Source of the DNA: Acidobacteriota bacterium
Lineage (GTDB): Bacteria; Acidobacteriota; Vicinamibacteria; Vicinamibacterales; UBA8438
DNA length: 64,000 nt
Reading direction: 5' to 3'
Assembly: GCA_009838525.1 (NCBI GenBank)
Contig: VXRJ01000016.1
Location: 1-64,000, forward strand
Of the stretch, positions 55,103 through 63,451 are shown piece by piece (position 1 is the first letter of the stretch; each line of letters opens with the position of its first letter). A program made the translations under genes and the position numbers. The notes below the pieces were generated by a model, which saw only the letters and a list, made by a program, of their open reading frames with translations, was not told the origin of the DNA and made no database searches.

Positions 55103-57772
55103 ATGTCGAAGTCGACTGCCAATGCGTCCGGGCTGCTCAAGGCAAAGGTGCTGCCGCCGGAGTTGCCATCCAGATACGTTAGCCGCCCAGCACTGCTGCA
55201 GCGCCTGGAGCACACCATGGAACGCAGGGTGACCGTGCTGCAGGCGCCCGCCGGATTCGGCAAGACAACCGTCATGGCGGACGTCGTTCGTGCGCGGAAG
55301 CGAGACGGAATGGTCGTCGCCTGGATCTCCCTGGACGTCGAGGATACGCCGAATCTCTTCGGCAGCTATCTGGCCCTTGCGCTGGAGCGGGCGGGACTGG
55401 ATCTCGGTCTGTCCGGGTCGCCCGTTACGCGGTCCGCGTGGCCAGCGTTACAGCAACTGGGCACGCTGGCCGGCGCCATTGAACAGCATGCCGCGCCGTG
55501 CCTGCTGGTGCTCGACGAAGTCGACCGCCTGCCACGGCGTACGGTCCGGCTGGTCGACCTGCTGCTGGAACACGCGCCGAGCAATCTGCACGTCGTCATG
55601 GCGTTTCGATCCAACCCGGGAGTCAACGTCGGAACACACCTCCTGAGCGGTGGAGCGATCGTGCTGGGCACGGAATCGTTCCGCGTTCAAAGGGCCGACA
55701 TAGACCGGTTCCTGGGCCGGGAACTGTCGCGGAAAGAACGGGCCGAGATCGAAGAACGCACGGCCGGCTGGCCCTTTGCGCTGATGGTCTATCGCAGCGT
55801 GGGGGGCGCCGATGCGGAACAAGCTGGTAGAGAAGCGGCGGAGCTCACCAGGAACTACATCGGCCTCCACGTGCTGCGCGACTTATCGGACAAGGAACAG
55901 GCCTGCCTTTTCGATCTCGCGGTCTTCGACTGCATCGACGGGAGCCTCGTGGATGCCGTGCTGGGATCGAACGATGCCCGCATGCTGTTGACCGCACTGC
56001 CGGCGCTCGACGGCCTGCTGCTGCCGGGTAAGGGAGACGATGCAGCGAAGCGTCTGCATCCCCTGCTCAGGGAGTACTGTCTCGATGCACTCTCCGTCGC
56101 GAATCCGGCACGCAAGCGTTCCCTCCACACGAAGATCGCACGGGAACTCGTTCGCCGAGGAGGACAACTGACGGCGTTGTGGCGGCACGCCGGCGCGGCG
56201 GCCGACAACGATCTTCTGGGCGAGCTCATCGAGCGGTCCGGGCCGTTCCAGTTGTGGCTACACGAGGGAACGGCGCGATTGGCCTCCGCGGGGCGGTTCC
56301 TGACCCGGGAAACTACCGCCCGGTATCCGCGGCTCGATCTCCTCCGCTGCATTGTTCTCTGCCTGTCGCTGAAGTGGGATGAGGCAGAGACGCTGTTCCA
56401 GACGATCTCGCAACGGACCGACGGGTTCACGCGAGACCGGGATGGCGGCAACGCGGAAGCGCTGGCCGTCGACGCGATGTTCACGCGAGCCGTCCTGAGG
56501 GGTGGCGCCGATCGGCTCCTGCCTCACGAACTCGAATCACGGTTTCCGGCAGGAGATCCGCTGCCCGGTGATGAAGAGGGTCGGGCCCTCGCCTGCGCCC
56601 GGCACACCATGCTCTGCATTGCGTGCTACGAACATGCGAGCTTCGAGGAGAGCGCGCGGCACGGCCTGCGGGCGCAGGCGCACTTCCGGAAGGATGGGTG
56701 TTTCTTCCGGATCGTTCTGGACGCCTGCCTCGGGATGGCAGCAATGGCGCAGGGGCGCGTGCAGGAGGCCGTTGAAAAATACCGGGACATCCGGCGGGCC
56801 ACCAGGAAGTTCTTCCCGGCCGATCCCTGGATCAGCGCCATCAGCAACGCACTGACTATTGAACTCGATCTCGAACGGAACCGCGTGAGGGCGGTCCGGC
56901 GCAAGACTCTGGAGCGCCTCACGCAGTCGCAGGGCGTTTGGGCCGATGGCTATTCGACGAGCGTAGCGGTGAGCGCCGAGTTGCTGTTCGAGCAGTGCGG
57001 TGAGGCAGAGGCCATCCAGCTCCTGACAAGGTCGGTTGACCGCGTTCGGGCGACGCGCAACCGGAGCCTGTTGAACACTATCTCGGCACTGCTGGCGGAC
57101 TACCTGACGCAGGCGGGCCAGTCGGAGCAGGCCGGAGCGGTATGGCGCGACCACGCGTTGCCGTGCGACGCCGCCGAACTGCTCGACCTGGAGCGGCAGT
57201 CATGGCGAACGATGGAAGCCCTGTCGTGCGCACGAATCCGGCTGTTGGAGGCGCAGGGCGAGTTCGACGCCGCCAGCGAGCTCGCGCACAACCTGGGCCG
57301 TGTTGCGGGGGATCGCGGCCTGGTCCGCACGCTGCTCCGGGGCATTGCGTTGTCGATGTCGGTCGCCCACCGCGCAGGTCAACCCGATCGCGCGCTGGAA
57401 CGTCTGGTCGGGTTTATCCGCGCCACGCGTGGCGTCGACTACACGAGGCCGCTGGTGCGCCAGCGTGAGGTGAGCCGGCTCGTCCTGCAACGGCTTCTCG
57501 ACACGGACTGCGACGACGACCTGCGGCCGGCGGCCGAGTCGTTACTGGCCCAGGTAGTCGGGCCGGAGACGGGCAGCCCGTGCTTCTCGCCGCGTGAGCG
57601 GGAGATCCTGACGCACGTGGCTCGCGGCTTGCGCAACAAGGAGATAGCGGAGCTTCTCGAAATCACCGAAGAGGGCGTCCGCTACCACTTGAAGAACATC
57701 TACCGGAAGACAGGCATCAACAAACGGGCCGAAGCGGTCAGCCGCGCCCAGGCGATCGGCTCGCTCTCCTGA
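55103..57772 (+). CDS. MalT-like STAND ATPase / LuxR transcriptional regulator (copy 1)
   Basis: This 889-residue regulator starts at ATG 55103, matching the start of its paralogue; 12 more codons upstream are open. Order: NTPase with Walker A APAGFGKTT (Lys54) and Walker B LLVLDEVD (Asp138), winged-helix region, a long helical tetratricopeptide-like middle (about 340-800), and a LuxR/GerE helix-turn-helix (about 830-889; FSPREREILTHVARGLRNKEIAELL). This is the MalT architecture, in which ATP and an inducer drive oligomerisation and activation. The inducer is unknown. A paralogue lies 1.6 kb downstream. Confidence 0.92.
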   Translation: MSKSTANASGLLKAKVLPPELPSRYVSRPALLQRLEHTMERRVTVLQAPAGFGKTTVMADVVRARKRDGMVVAWISLDVEDTPNLFGSYLALALERAGLDLGLSGSPVTRSAWPALQQLGTLAGAIEQHAAPCLLVLDEVDRLPRRTVRLVDLLLEHAPSNLHVVMAFRSNPGVNVGTHLLSGGAIVLGTESFRVQRADIDRFLGRELSRKERAEIEERTAGWPFALMVYRSVGGADAEQAGREAAELTRNYIGLHVLRDLSDKEQACLFDLAVFDCIDGSLVDAVLGSNDARMLLTALPALDGLLLPGKGDDAAKRLHPLLREYCLDALSVANPARKRSLHTKIARELVRRGGQLTALWRHAGAAADNDLLGELIERSGPFQLWLHEGTARLASAGRFLTRETTARYPRLDLLRCIVLCLSLKWDEAETLFQTISQRTDGFTRDRDGGNAEALAVDAMFTRAVLRGGADRLLPHELESRFPAGDPLPGDEEGRALACARHTMLCIACYEHASFEESARHGLRAQAHFRKDGCFFRIVLDACLGMAAMAQGRVQEAVEKYRDIRRATRKFFPADPWISAISNALTIELDLERNRVRAVRRKTLERLTQSQGVWADGYSTSVAVSAELLFEQCGEAEAIQLLTRSVDRVRATRNRSLLNTISALLADYLTQAGQSEQAGAVWRDHALPCDAAELLDLERQSWRTMEALSCARIRLLEAQGEFDAASELAHNLGRVAGDRGLVRTLLRGIALSMSVAHRAGQPDRALERLVGFIRATRGVDYTRPLVRQREVSRLVLQRLLDTDCDDDLRPAAESLLAQVVGPETGSPCFSPREREILTHVARGLRNKEIAELLEITEEGVRYHLKNIYRKTGINKRAEAVSRAQAIGSLS

Positions 57773-57829
57773 GGGAAACGCCGAGACGCCGCCGCGATGC
57801 CGCGTGCCACCGCTGCGAGACTCAGCGAT

Positions 57830-57999
57830 CGGTTAGCAGCTCCACGCCCCCAGTGAGCGCCCGGCGCCACGACGGGTGGTCGGAGCGCATTGAATACTAC
57901 CTCCAATAACTTCCAACCTACCGGTGCCCCTGTCACTAACCGTCGGTTAATAAAGGGGTAGTCTGTTTCCGGTTAAGGGGAGGCGCCTTGACTAACCGG
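57830..57999. promoter_or_regulatory. Cluster of TAACCG/CGGTTA sites before the PAS-LuxR gene
   Basis: In the 279-base spacer: CGGTTA at 57830, the palindrome TAACCG-T-CGGTTA at 57937-57949, CCGGTTAA at 57969-57976, and TAACCGG at 57993-57999 just after a TTGACT -35-like element (57988-57993). This looks like multiple operator sites of one factor. GGGGTAG near 57956 and CTACC near 57917 resemble the array before the second STAND gene. Confidence 0.55.
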
Positions 58000-58051
58000 C
58001 TCGGCGGCCAGTGCAGTTGTCGCGAGGATCCAGACAACCTCGGGACTTGAC

Positions 58052-59188
58052 ATGGCCGACCAGAACGCGTTCGAGCGCTTCGTGTTGTCGTTGCATGATT
58101 CCATGCTCGACGATACGAACTGGCCTGTCACATCGGCCCTGATTGACGAGGCCTGCGGCCTGACGGGCAATACGATGATGGTCGGCGAAGGCCCGAGGGA
58201 CGACCGGCGTGTGCAGTTCGTCGGACTCTACCAGCGAGGAGAACGCCGCCACGACCTCGAGCGCGAATACCTCACTACCTACCATCCCATCGATGAACGC
58301 GTGCCGCGAATACGGCAACTGCCTGACAGCAGGCTGGTGCACGTCAACGACCAGTACACGCCCGAGGAGCTGAAAACTTCGCCTGTCTACAACGATGCCT
58401 TACTGCGGGCGGGGCACCAGAATAGCCTGGCGGTACGTATGGACGGGCCGGATGGGTCCGACATCGCGATGAACCTTGGCGATCCCGTTGCCGGAAGTGA
58501 CTGGGGATCTCCGCAGCTCAAGATGATCGCGAGAATTCTGCCGCAGATTCGGCAATTCGTCCGCGTGCGGCAAGCGCTGGTCCGGACGGAAGCGCGGAAC
58601 GCGACGGCGACCAGCCTCCTTGAGAACACTCGGGTAGGCATCGTCCACCTGGATCGGCACGGGAAGATCCTGGAGGTGAATGACCGTGCCCGCGGCATCC
58701 TGCGGAGGGCCGACGGTTTGTCGGACCGGGATGGAGCGCTGCGTGCCAGTACGCCGGCGGATCAGATCCGCCTCGAAAGGCTATTGGCCCAGGCGTTGCC
58801 GACCTCGGCAACCATCCCGCTCAGCGGGTCGATGCTGCTCCGCCGCTCGTCGGCGTCACACCCCTTCGCCGTGCACGCCAAGCCCGTGCGCGCCCCGCAA
58901 CCGGACTATGGGGCGCGGCACGTTGTCGCGCTTGTACTGGTCGTCGAGCCGGGGCGCCGGCAACGTGTCGCACCCGACCTGGTAGCCACGACTCTTGGCC
59001 TGACGCCAAGGGAGAGTCAGGTGGCGGTGTGGCTGGCGGAGGGCAAGAGCGTGCGCGAGATCGCCGAGGTCGCAGGGCTCACGACCAACGCCGTTCATTG
59101 GCATCTGAAGCAGATCTACCAGAAGAAGTCCATCTCCGGGCAAGTGGATTTGGTACGGCTGGTGTTGTCGGTCGCCGAGGTCGCGTAA
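58052..59188 (+). CDS. PAS-domain LuxR-family transcriptional regulator
   Basis: This 378-residue regulator has no signal. The N-terminal ~180 residues look like a sensory domain (with HPIDERVPRIRQLPD and a small-ligand-like core). A PAS-like stretch follows at 190-300 (RVGIVHLDRHGKILEVNDRARGIL). The C-terminal ~64 residues are a LuxR helix-turn-helix (LTPRESQVAVWLAEGKSVREIAEVAGL). It lies between the two STAND-LuxR paralogues on the same strand but in its own transcription unit. Probably a cytosolic sensor, with ligand unknown. Confidence 0.9.
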   Translation: MADQNAFERFVLSLHDSMLDDTNWPVTSALIDEACGLTGNTMMVGEGPRDDRRVQFVGLYQRGERRHDLEREYLTTYHPIDERVPRIRQLPDSRLVHVNDQYTPEELKTSPVYNDALLRAGHQNSLAVRMDGPDGSDIAMNLGDPVAGSDWGSPQLKMIARILPQIRQFVRVRQALVRTEARNATATSLLENTRVGIVHLDRHGKILEVNDRARGILRRADGLSDRDGALRASTPADQIRLERLLAQALPTSATIPLSGSMLLRRSSASHPFAVHAKPVRAPQPDYGARHVVALVLVVEPGRRQRVAPDLVATTLGLTPRESQVAVWLAEGKSVREIAEVAGLTTNAVHWHLKQIYQKKSISGQVDLVRLVLSVAEVA

Positions 59189-59213
59189 CCGCGGCCCGGT
59201 CGTCGTTCGGGGT

Positions 59214-59308
59214 CAGTCCGGGTAGCGCGCTTCCGCCTCTCCCTACCAACTTGGGTAGGGACAGATCCCCCTCCAGTTGGATAGTACTGATCCCCCCAGT
59301 CTGGGTAG
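59214..59308 (+). promoter_or_regulatory. Array of four GGGTAG-type direct repeats before the second STAND-LuxR gene
   Basis: Four copies: CAGTCCGGGTAG (59214-59225), CCAACTTGGGTAG (59246-59258), CCAGTTGGATAG (59273-59284) and CCAGTCTGGGTAG (59296-59308). Copies 2-4 are separated by GATCCCCC-containing linkers. Copy 2 is embedded in an imperfect dyad CTACCAACTTGGGTAG. Repeat ends are 33, 26 and 24 bases apart. MalT-type activators bind short direct repeats of comparable form. Confidence 0.65.
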
Positions 59309-59383
59309 CACCCGGTGTTCAGGTCTGACCACAGCGGCTGATTCACCGCCCAGCCGGAGCGCTGGACTCCGGCGACTGCTGAG

Positions 59384-62044
59384 ATGTCGAAGTCGAGTAT
59401 CAATGCGTCCGGGCTGCTCAAGGCAAAGGTGCTGCCGCCGGAATTGCCGTCCGGCTACGTGAGCCGTCCCGCACTATTGCAGCGCCTCGAGGACATGCTG
59501 GAACGGCGGGTTACGGTGCTGCAGGCGCCCGCCGGATTCGGCAAGACGACCGTCATGGCGGACATCGCTCGTGCGCGGAAGCAGGAGGGAGCAGTCGTCG
59601 CCTGGATCTCATTGGACGACGAAGATACGCCGAGTCTCTTCGGCGGCTATCTGGCCCTTGCGTTGGAGCAGGCGGGACTGGATCTGTCCGTGTCGCACGA
59701 TGCGTGGTCCGCGGCGCCAGCAGTAGAACAGATAGGCACGCTGGCCGGCGCCATTGAACGGCATGCCGCCCCGTGCCTGCTTGTGCTCGACGAAGTCGAC
59801 CGCTTGCCGAAGTGCACGGTCCGGCTGGTTGACCTGCTGTTGCAGCGCGCGCCACCCAATCTGCACCTCGTCATGGCGTTTCGGTCCAATCCGGGATTCA
59901 ACGTCGGAACGCACCTCCTGAGCGGTGGGGCGACCATACTCGGCCCGGAATCGTTCCGGGTCCAAAAGGCCGACATAGCCCGGTTCCTGGGCCGGACACT
60001 ATCCAGAAAGGAACTGGCCCAGATCGAGGAACGCACGGCCGGTTGGCCGTTTGCGCTGATGGTCCATCGCAACATGGGCGGTGCCGTCGCAGGACAAACT
60101 GGCGGAGAAACGACGCAGCTCACGAAGAACTACATCGGTTTCCACATGCTGCGCGACTTATCTGACAAGGAACGGTCCTGCCTGTTCGATCTCGCGGTCT
60201 TCGACTGGATCGACGCGAGCCTCGTGGATGCCGTCCTGGGATCGGACGATGCCCGCGCGGTGGTTTCCGCACTGCCGGCGCTCGACGGCCTGCTGCTGCC
60301 GAGCAAGGGCGACCATGCAGAAAAGCGCCTGCATCCCCTGCTCAGGGAGTACTGCCTCGATGAGCTCTCCGGCGTAAACCCGGCACGCAAGCGTTCCCTC
60401 CACAGGAAGATCGCACTGGAACTCGTTCGCCGGGACCAATTGACGGAGTCGTCGCGTCACGCCCGAGCGGCGGGCGACAACGATCTGCTCGCCGAGATCG
60501 TCGAGCGGTTCGGACCATTCCAATTGTGGCTACGCGGGGGAACCGCGCGGTCGTTCTCCGCGGGTCGGTTCCTGACCCCGGAAGTTACGGCTCGGTATCC
60601 GCGGCTCGATCTCCTCCGCTGCATCGTTCTCCGTCTGTCGCAGAAGTCGGATGAGGCGGAGACGCTGTTCCAGACGGTCTCGCAACGGACCGACGGCTTT
60701 GCGCGGGACCGGGATGGCGGAAACGCCGATGCGCTGGCCATCGACGCGGGGTTCACTCAGGCCTTTCTGAGGGGTGGCATCGATGGGCTCTTGCCTCAGC
60801 GGCTCGAATCGCGGCTCCCGGCGGGAGAACCGGCGGCCGGTGATGAACAGGGCCGGATCCTTGCCGTCGCCAGACACACGATGCTCTGCATTGCCTGCTG
60901 CGAACGCGCGAGCTTCGAGGATGGCGCGCGGCACGGCCTGCACGCGCAAGCACGCGTCGGGAAGGATGAACGTTTCGCCGGGATCATCCTGGATGCCTGC
61001 CTGGGGACGGCGGCAATGGCGCAAGGGCGCGTGCAGGAGGCGGCCGAGAAATACCAGAACGTCCGGCGGGCCGCCAGAAAGTTTTTCCCTGCCGATGCCT
61101 GGCTCGCCGCCGGCACCAACGCGCTGACTCTCGAACTCGATCTCGAGCGCAACCATGTAAGGGGGATCCGACGCAAGACTCTGGAGCGTCTGACGCAGGC
61201 GCAGGGCGTCTGGGCCGATAGCTACTCGACGAACGTCGCGGTGAGCGCCGAGTTGATGTTCGAGCACTACGGCGGGACGGCGGTCATCCAGCTCCTGACG
61301 CGGTCGGTCGACAATGTGAGGCCGACGGGCAACAAGAGCCTGTTGAACACCGTCTCGGCGCTGCTGGCAGACTACCTGACGCAGGCGGGGCAGTCGGAGC
61401 AGGCCGGAGCGATCTGGCGCGACCACGAGTTGCCGTGCGAGGCCGCCGAACTGTGCGACCTGAAGCAGCAGTCGTGGCGAACGATGGAAGCCCTGTCGTG
61501 CGCACGGATCCGCCTTCTGGAGGCGCAGGGCGAGTTCGACGCCGCCGACGGCCTCGCGGCTAGTCTGTGCCGTGTTGCCGGGAACCGCGGTCTCATCCGG
61601 ACGCTCCTGCGGGGTCTGGCGCTATCGATGTCTGTCGCCCACAGCGCGGGCCGGCGCGATCGCGCGCTCGAACACCTGGTCAGGTTCATCCATGCAGCCC
61701 ACGGCGTCGACTACACGAGACCGCTCGTGCGCGCGCGTGAGGTCAGCGCCGTCGTCCTGCAAGGCCTACTCGACACGGACGGCAACGACCATCTCCGGCC
61801 GGCAGCCGAGTCGCTGCTGGTCCAGGTAGCCCGGCGGGATACGGACATCCCTTTGTTTTCGTCGCGTGAGCTGGAGGTGCTGGCGCTCGCGGCTCGCGGT
61901 CTGCGCAACAAGGAGATAGCGGGTCGGCTCGAAATCACCCACGAGGGCGTCCGCTACCATCTGAAGAGCATCTATCGCAAATCAGGCACCAGCAGACGGG
62001 CCAATGCGGTACGGCACGCCCAGTCGATCGGCGCGCTCTCCTGA
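59384..62044 (+). CDS. MalT-like STAND ATPase / LuxR transcriptional regulator (copy 2)
   Basis: This 886-residue paralogue of the gene at 55103 is closely similar from the first codons (LLKAKVLPPELPS, APAGFGKTTVMAD) to the end. It has the same Walker A, Walker B LLVLDEVDRL, helical middle and LuxR helix-turn-helix (FSSRELEVLALAARGLRNKEIAGRL). Differences concentrate around residues 95-110, in the middle region and in the HTH, suggesting divergent inducer and DNA specificity. Its spacer contains a four-copy GGGTAG repeat array. Copies and the PAS-LuxR gene are all on the plus strand. Confidence 0.92.
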   Translation: MSKSSINASGLLKAKVLPPELPSGYVSRPALLQRLEDMLERRVTVLQAPAGFGKTTVMADIARARKQEGAVVAWISLDDEDTPSLFGGYLALALEQAGLDLSVSHDAWSAAPAVEQIGTLAGAIERHAAPCLLVLDEVDRLPKCTVRLVDLLLQRAPPNLHLVMAFRSNPGFNVGTHLLSGGATILGPESFRVQKADIARFLGRTLSRKELAQIEERTAGWPFALMVHRNMGGAVAGQTGGETTQLTKNYIGFHMLRDLSDKERSCLFDLAVFDWIDASLVDAVLGSDDARAVVSALPALDGLLLPSKGDHAEKRLHPLLREYCLDELSGVNPARKRSLHRKIALELVRRDQLTESSRHARAAGDNDLLAEIVERFGPFQLWLRGGTARSFSAGRFLTPEVTARYPRLDLLRCIVLRLSQKSDEAETLFQTVSQRTDGFARDRDGGNADALAIDAGFTQAFLRGGIDGLLPQRLESRLPAGEPAAGDEQGRILAVARHTMLCIACCERASFEDGARHGLHAQARVGKDERFAGIILDACLGTAAMAQGRVQEAAEKYQNVRRAARKFFPADAWLAAGTNALTLELDLERNHVRGIRRKTLERLTQAQGVWADSYSTNVAVSAELMFEHYGGTAVIQLLTRSVDNVRPTGNKSLLNTVSALLADYLTQAGQSEQAGAIWRDHELPCEAAELCDLKQQSWRTMEALSCARIRLLEAQGEFDAADGLAASLCRVAGNRGLIRTLLRGLALSMSVAHSAGRRDRALEHLVRFIHAAHGVDYTRPLVRAREVSAVVLQGLLDTDGNDHLRPAAESLLVQVARRDTDIPLFSSRELEVLALAARGLRNKEIAGRLEITHEGVRYHLKSIYRKSGTSRRANAVRHAQSIGALS

Positions 62045-62066
62045 GGGACGAGTAACATCCTCCGCC

Positions 62067-62840
62067 GTGCGCGTCGTTAGCTGGAACGTCAACGGCCTCC
62101 GCGCCTGCGCCAGGAAGGGTTTCCTCCGATTCCTCGCCACCGCCGATGCCGACATCGTCGGCCTCCAGGAGGTCCGCGCTTTCGAGCATCAACTGGATCC
62201 GGAAGTGCGCGCACCGATCGGTTGGCACGCGGTGTTCTCGCCGGCGGAGCGCCCAGGCTACAGCGGCGTCGCCATCTACTCGCGCGAGCCGGCGGACCGC
62301 GTCGAGACCGTCTTGGGCGAGCCACGCTTCGATGCAGAGGGGCGCCTGGTCATAGCCCGCTTCGGGCGCCTCGCGGTGGCATCCGTCTACTTTCCCAAGG
62401 GAAGCGGGCGGGACCGGGACAACAGCCGCGTGCCCTACAAGCTCGACTTCTACACGGAGCTCTTCGCCCGGCTGCAGACCCTGCGCCGGCGCGGACCGGT
62501 GCTCGTGATCGGCGACTACAACACGGCCCGGGAGCCGGTCGACCTCGCCCGGCCCAAGGCCAACACGAAGACCAGCGGCTTCCTGCCGGAGGAGCGTGCG
62601 GAGCTTACGCGCTGGATCGACGCGGGCTGGGAGGACACGTTCCGCGCGCGGCATCCCGGCGAGACGGGCCACTACACGTGGTGGCGGCAGTGGGGCGGCG
62701 CCCGTGACCGAAACATCGGGTGGCGCATCGACTACGTGCTTGCCTCCCCTGCCGCGGCCCGGCGGGTGACCGGAGCGTTCATCTGGCCGCACGTGACCGG
62801 ATCGGATCACTGCCCCGTCGGCGTCGACCTCTCCGGCTGA
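62067..62840 (+). CDS. xth: Exodeoxyribonuclease III / AP endonuclease
   Basis: This 257-residue protein begins at GTG 62067 (VRVVSWNVNG). The EEP-family catalytic residues appear as SWNVNGLRAC, GLQEVRA (Glu), the GDYNTARE centre (Asp/Asn), and GWRIDYVLAS with the C-terminal GSDHCPV (Asp-His). It repairs abasic sites and trims 3' ends. Starts 22 bases after the STAND gene; the ribosome site is weak, so it may be coupled or have its own start. It appears unrelated to the regulators. Confidence 0.93.
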   Translation: MRVVSWNVNGLRACARKGFLRFLATADADIVGLQEVRAFEHQLDPEVRAPIGWHAVFSPAERPGYSGVAIYSREPADRVETVLGEPRFDAEGRLVIARFGRLAVASVYFPKGSGRDRDNSRVPYKLDFYTELFARLQTLRRRGPVLVIGDYNTAREPVDLARPKANTKTSGFLPEERAELTRWIDAGWEDTFRARHPGETGHYTWWRQWGGARDRNIGWRIDYVLASPAAARRVTGAFIWPHVTGSDHCPVGVDLSG

Positions 62841-62975
62841 GGCCGGGAGGCAGCGCCCTCGCAAGTCTCCACGAACACAGTTACCTGCACGGCATCTGCC
62901 TTCGCAGCCCCGTTGCTTGTCCGCACCTGCGGGCTTCTGCTACCGTCAAGGGCTTTGATGGCCGCAGGGGGATTC

Positions 62976-63263
62976 ATGCACAGAGGGCTTGCACGCCGCG
63001 GCCCTGACTGGCGCGTTCTGGTCGCCGCCCTGGCGATCGCGCTGCTCGGTGCCACTTCCGGCGCGCCCATCTGGCACGAGGAGCACGCCGGCGATCCGGA
63101 TTGCGCGGTCTGCCAGCTCCGGCACCAGCCGGCCGCCGACCTGGCCGTATCAATCCAGATCGTCCCGGTGGACACTCCGGAACTGCTCGTCCACGCTCCA
63201 CCCACCGGATGGGTCGCCTCCGGCCACATCTCTCGCCTTCCCGCCCGCGCGCCGCCCGCGTAG
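62976..63263 (+). CDS. Small exported His/Cys protein (DUF2946-like) before a TonB receptor
   Basis: This 95-residue protein starts at ATG 62976 with CAGGGGGA upstream. One hydrophobic segment (about 12-30) acts as signal or anchor. Just after it comes WHEEHAGDPDCAVCQLRHQ, with His and Cys pairs that look like a metal-binding site. Small proteins of this kind (DUF2946-like) often precede TonB-dependent receptors for copper or zinc; the next gene fits that. Family assignment is tentative. Confidence 0.6.
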   Translation: MHRGLARRGPDWRVLVAALAIALLGATSGAPIWHEEHAGDPDCAVCQLRHQPAADLAVSIQIVPVDTPELLVHAPPTGWVASGHISRLPARAPPA

Positions 63264-63451
63264 GCGCCTTGCACACCTCGGCTGGCCTGGATCGGCGACC
63301 TCGCCACTAACCGATTTCGATACGGCGAGTGCGCCCGTTCCTATTCAGTGGCGATGCCGGATCGCTGACTTCGGGCGTCCGGCAGCACACCGCCAGCCAT
63401 CGCAGACAGGGAAGGAATGCGAGCCGTCGCTCGCGTGTAGGGAGCTAGAGC

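Noticed and set aside
63264-63451. Possible riboswitch before the TonB receptor
   Set aside because: A CTCGCC/GGCGAG hairpin is present but no cobalamin-box or other riboswitch core could be recognised.
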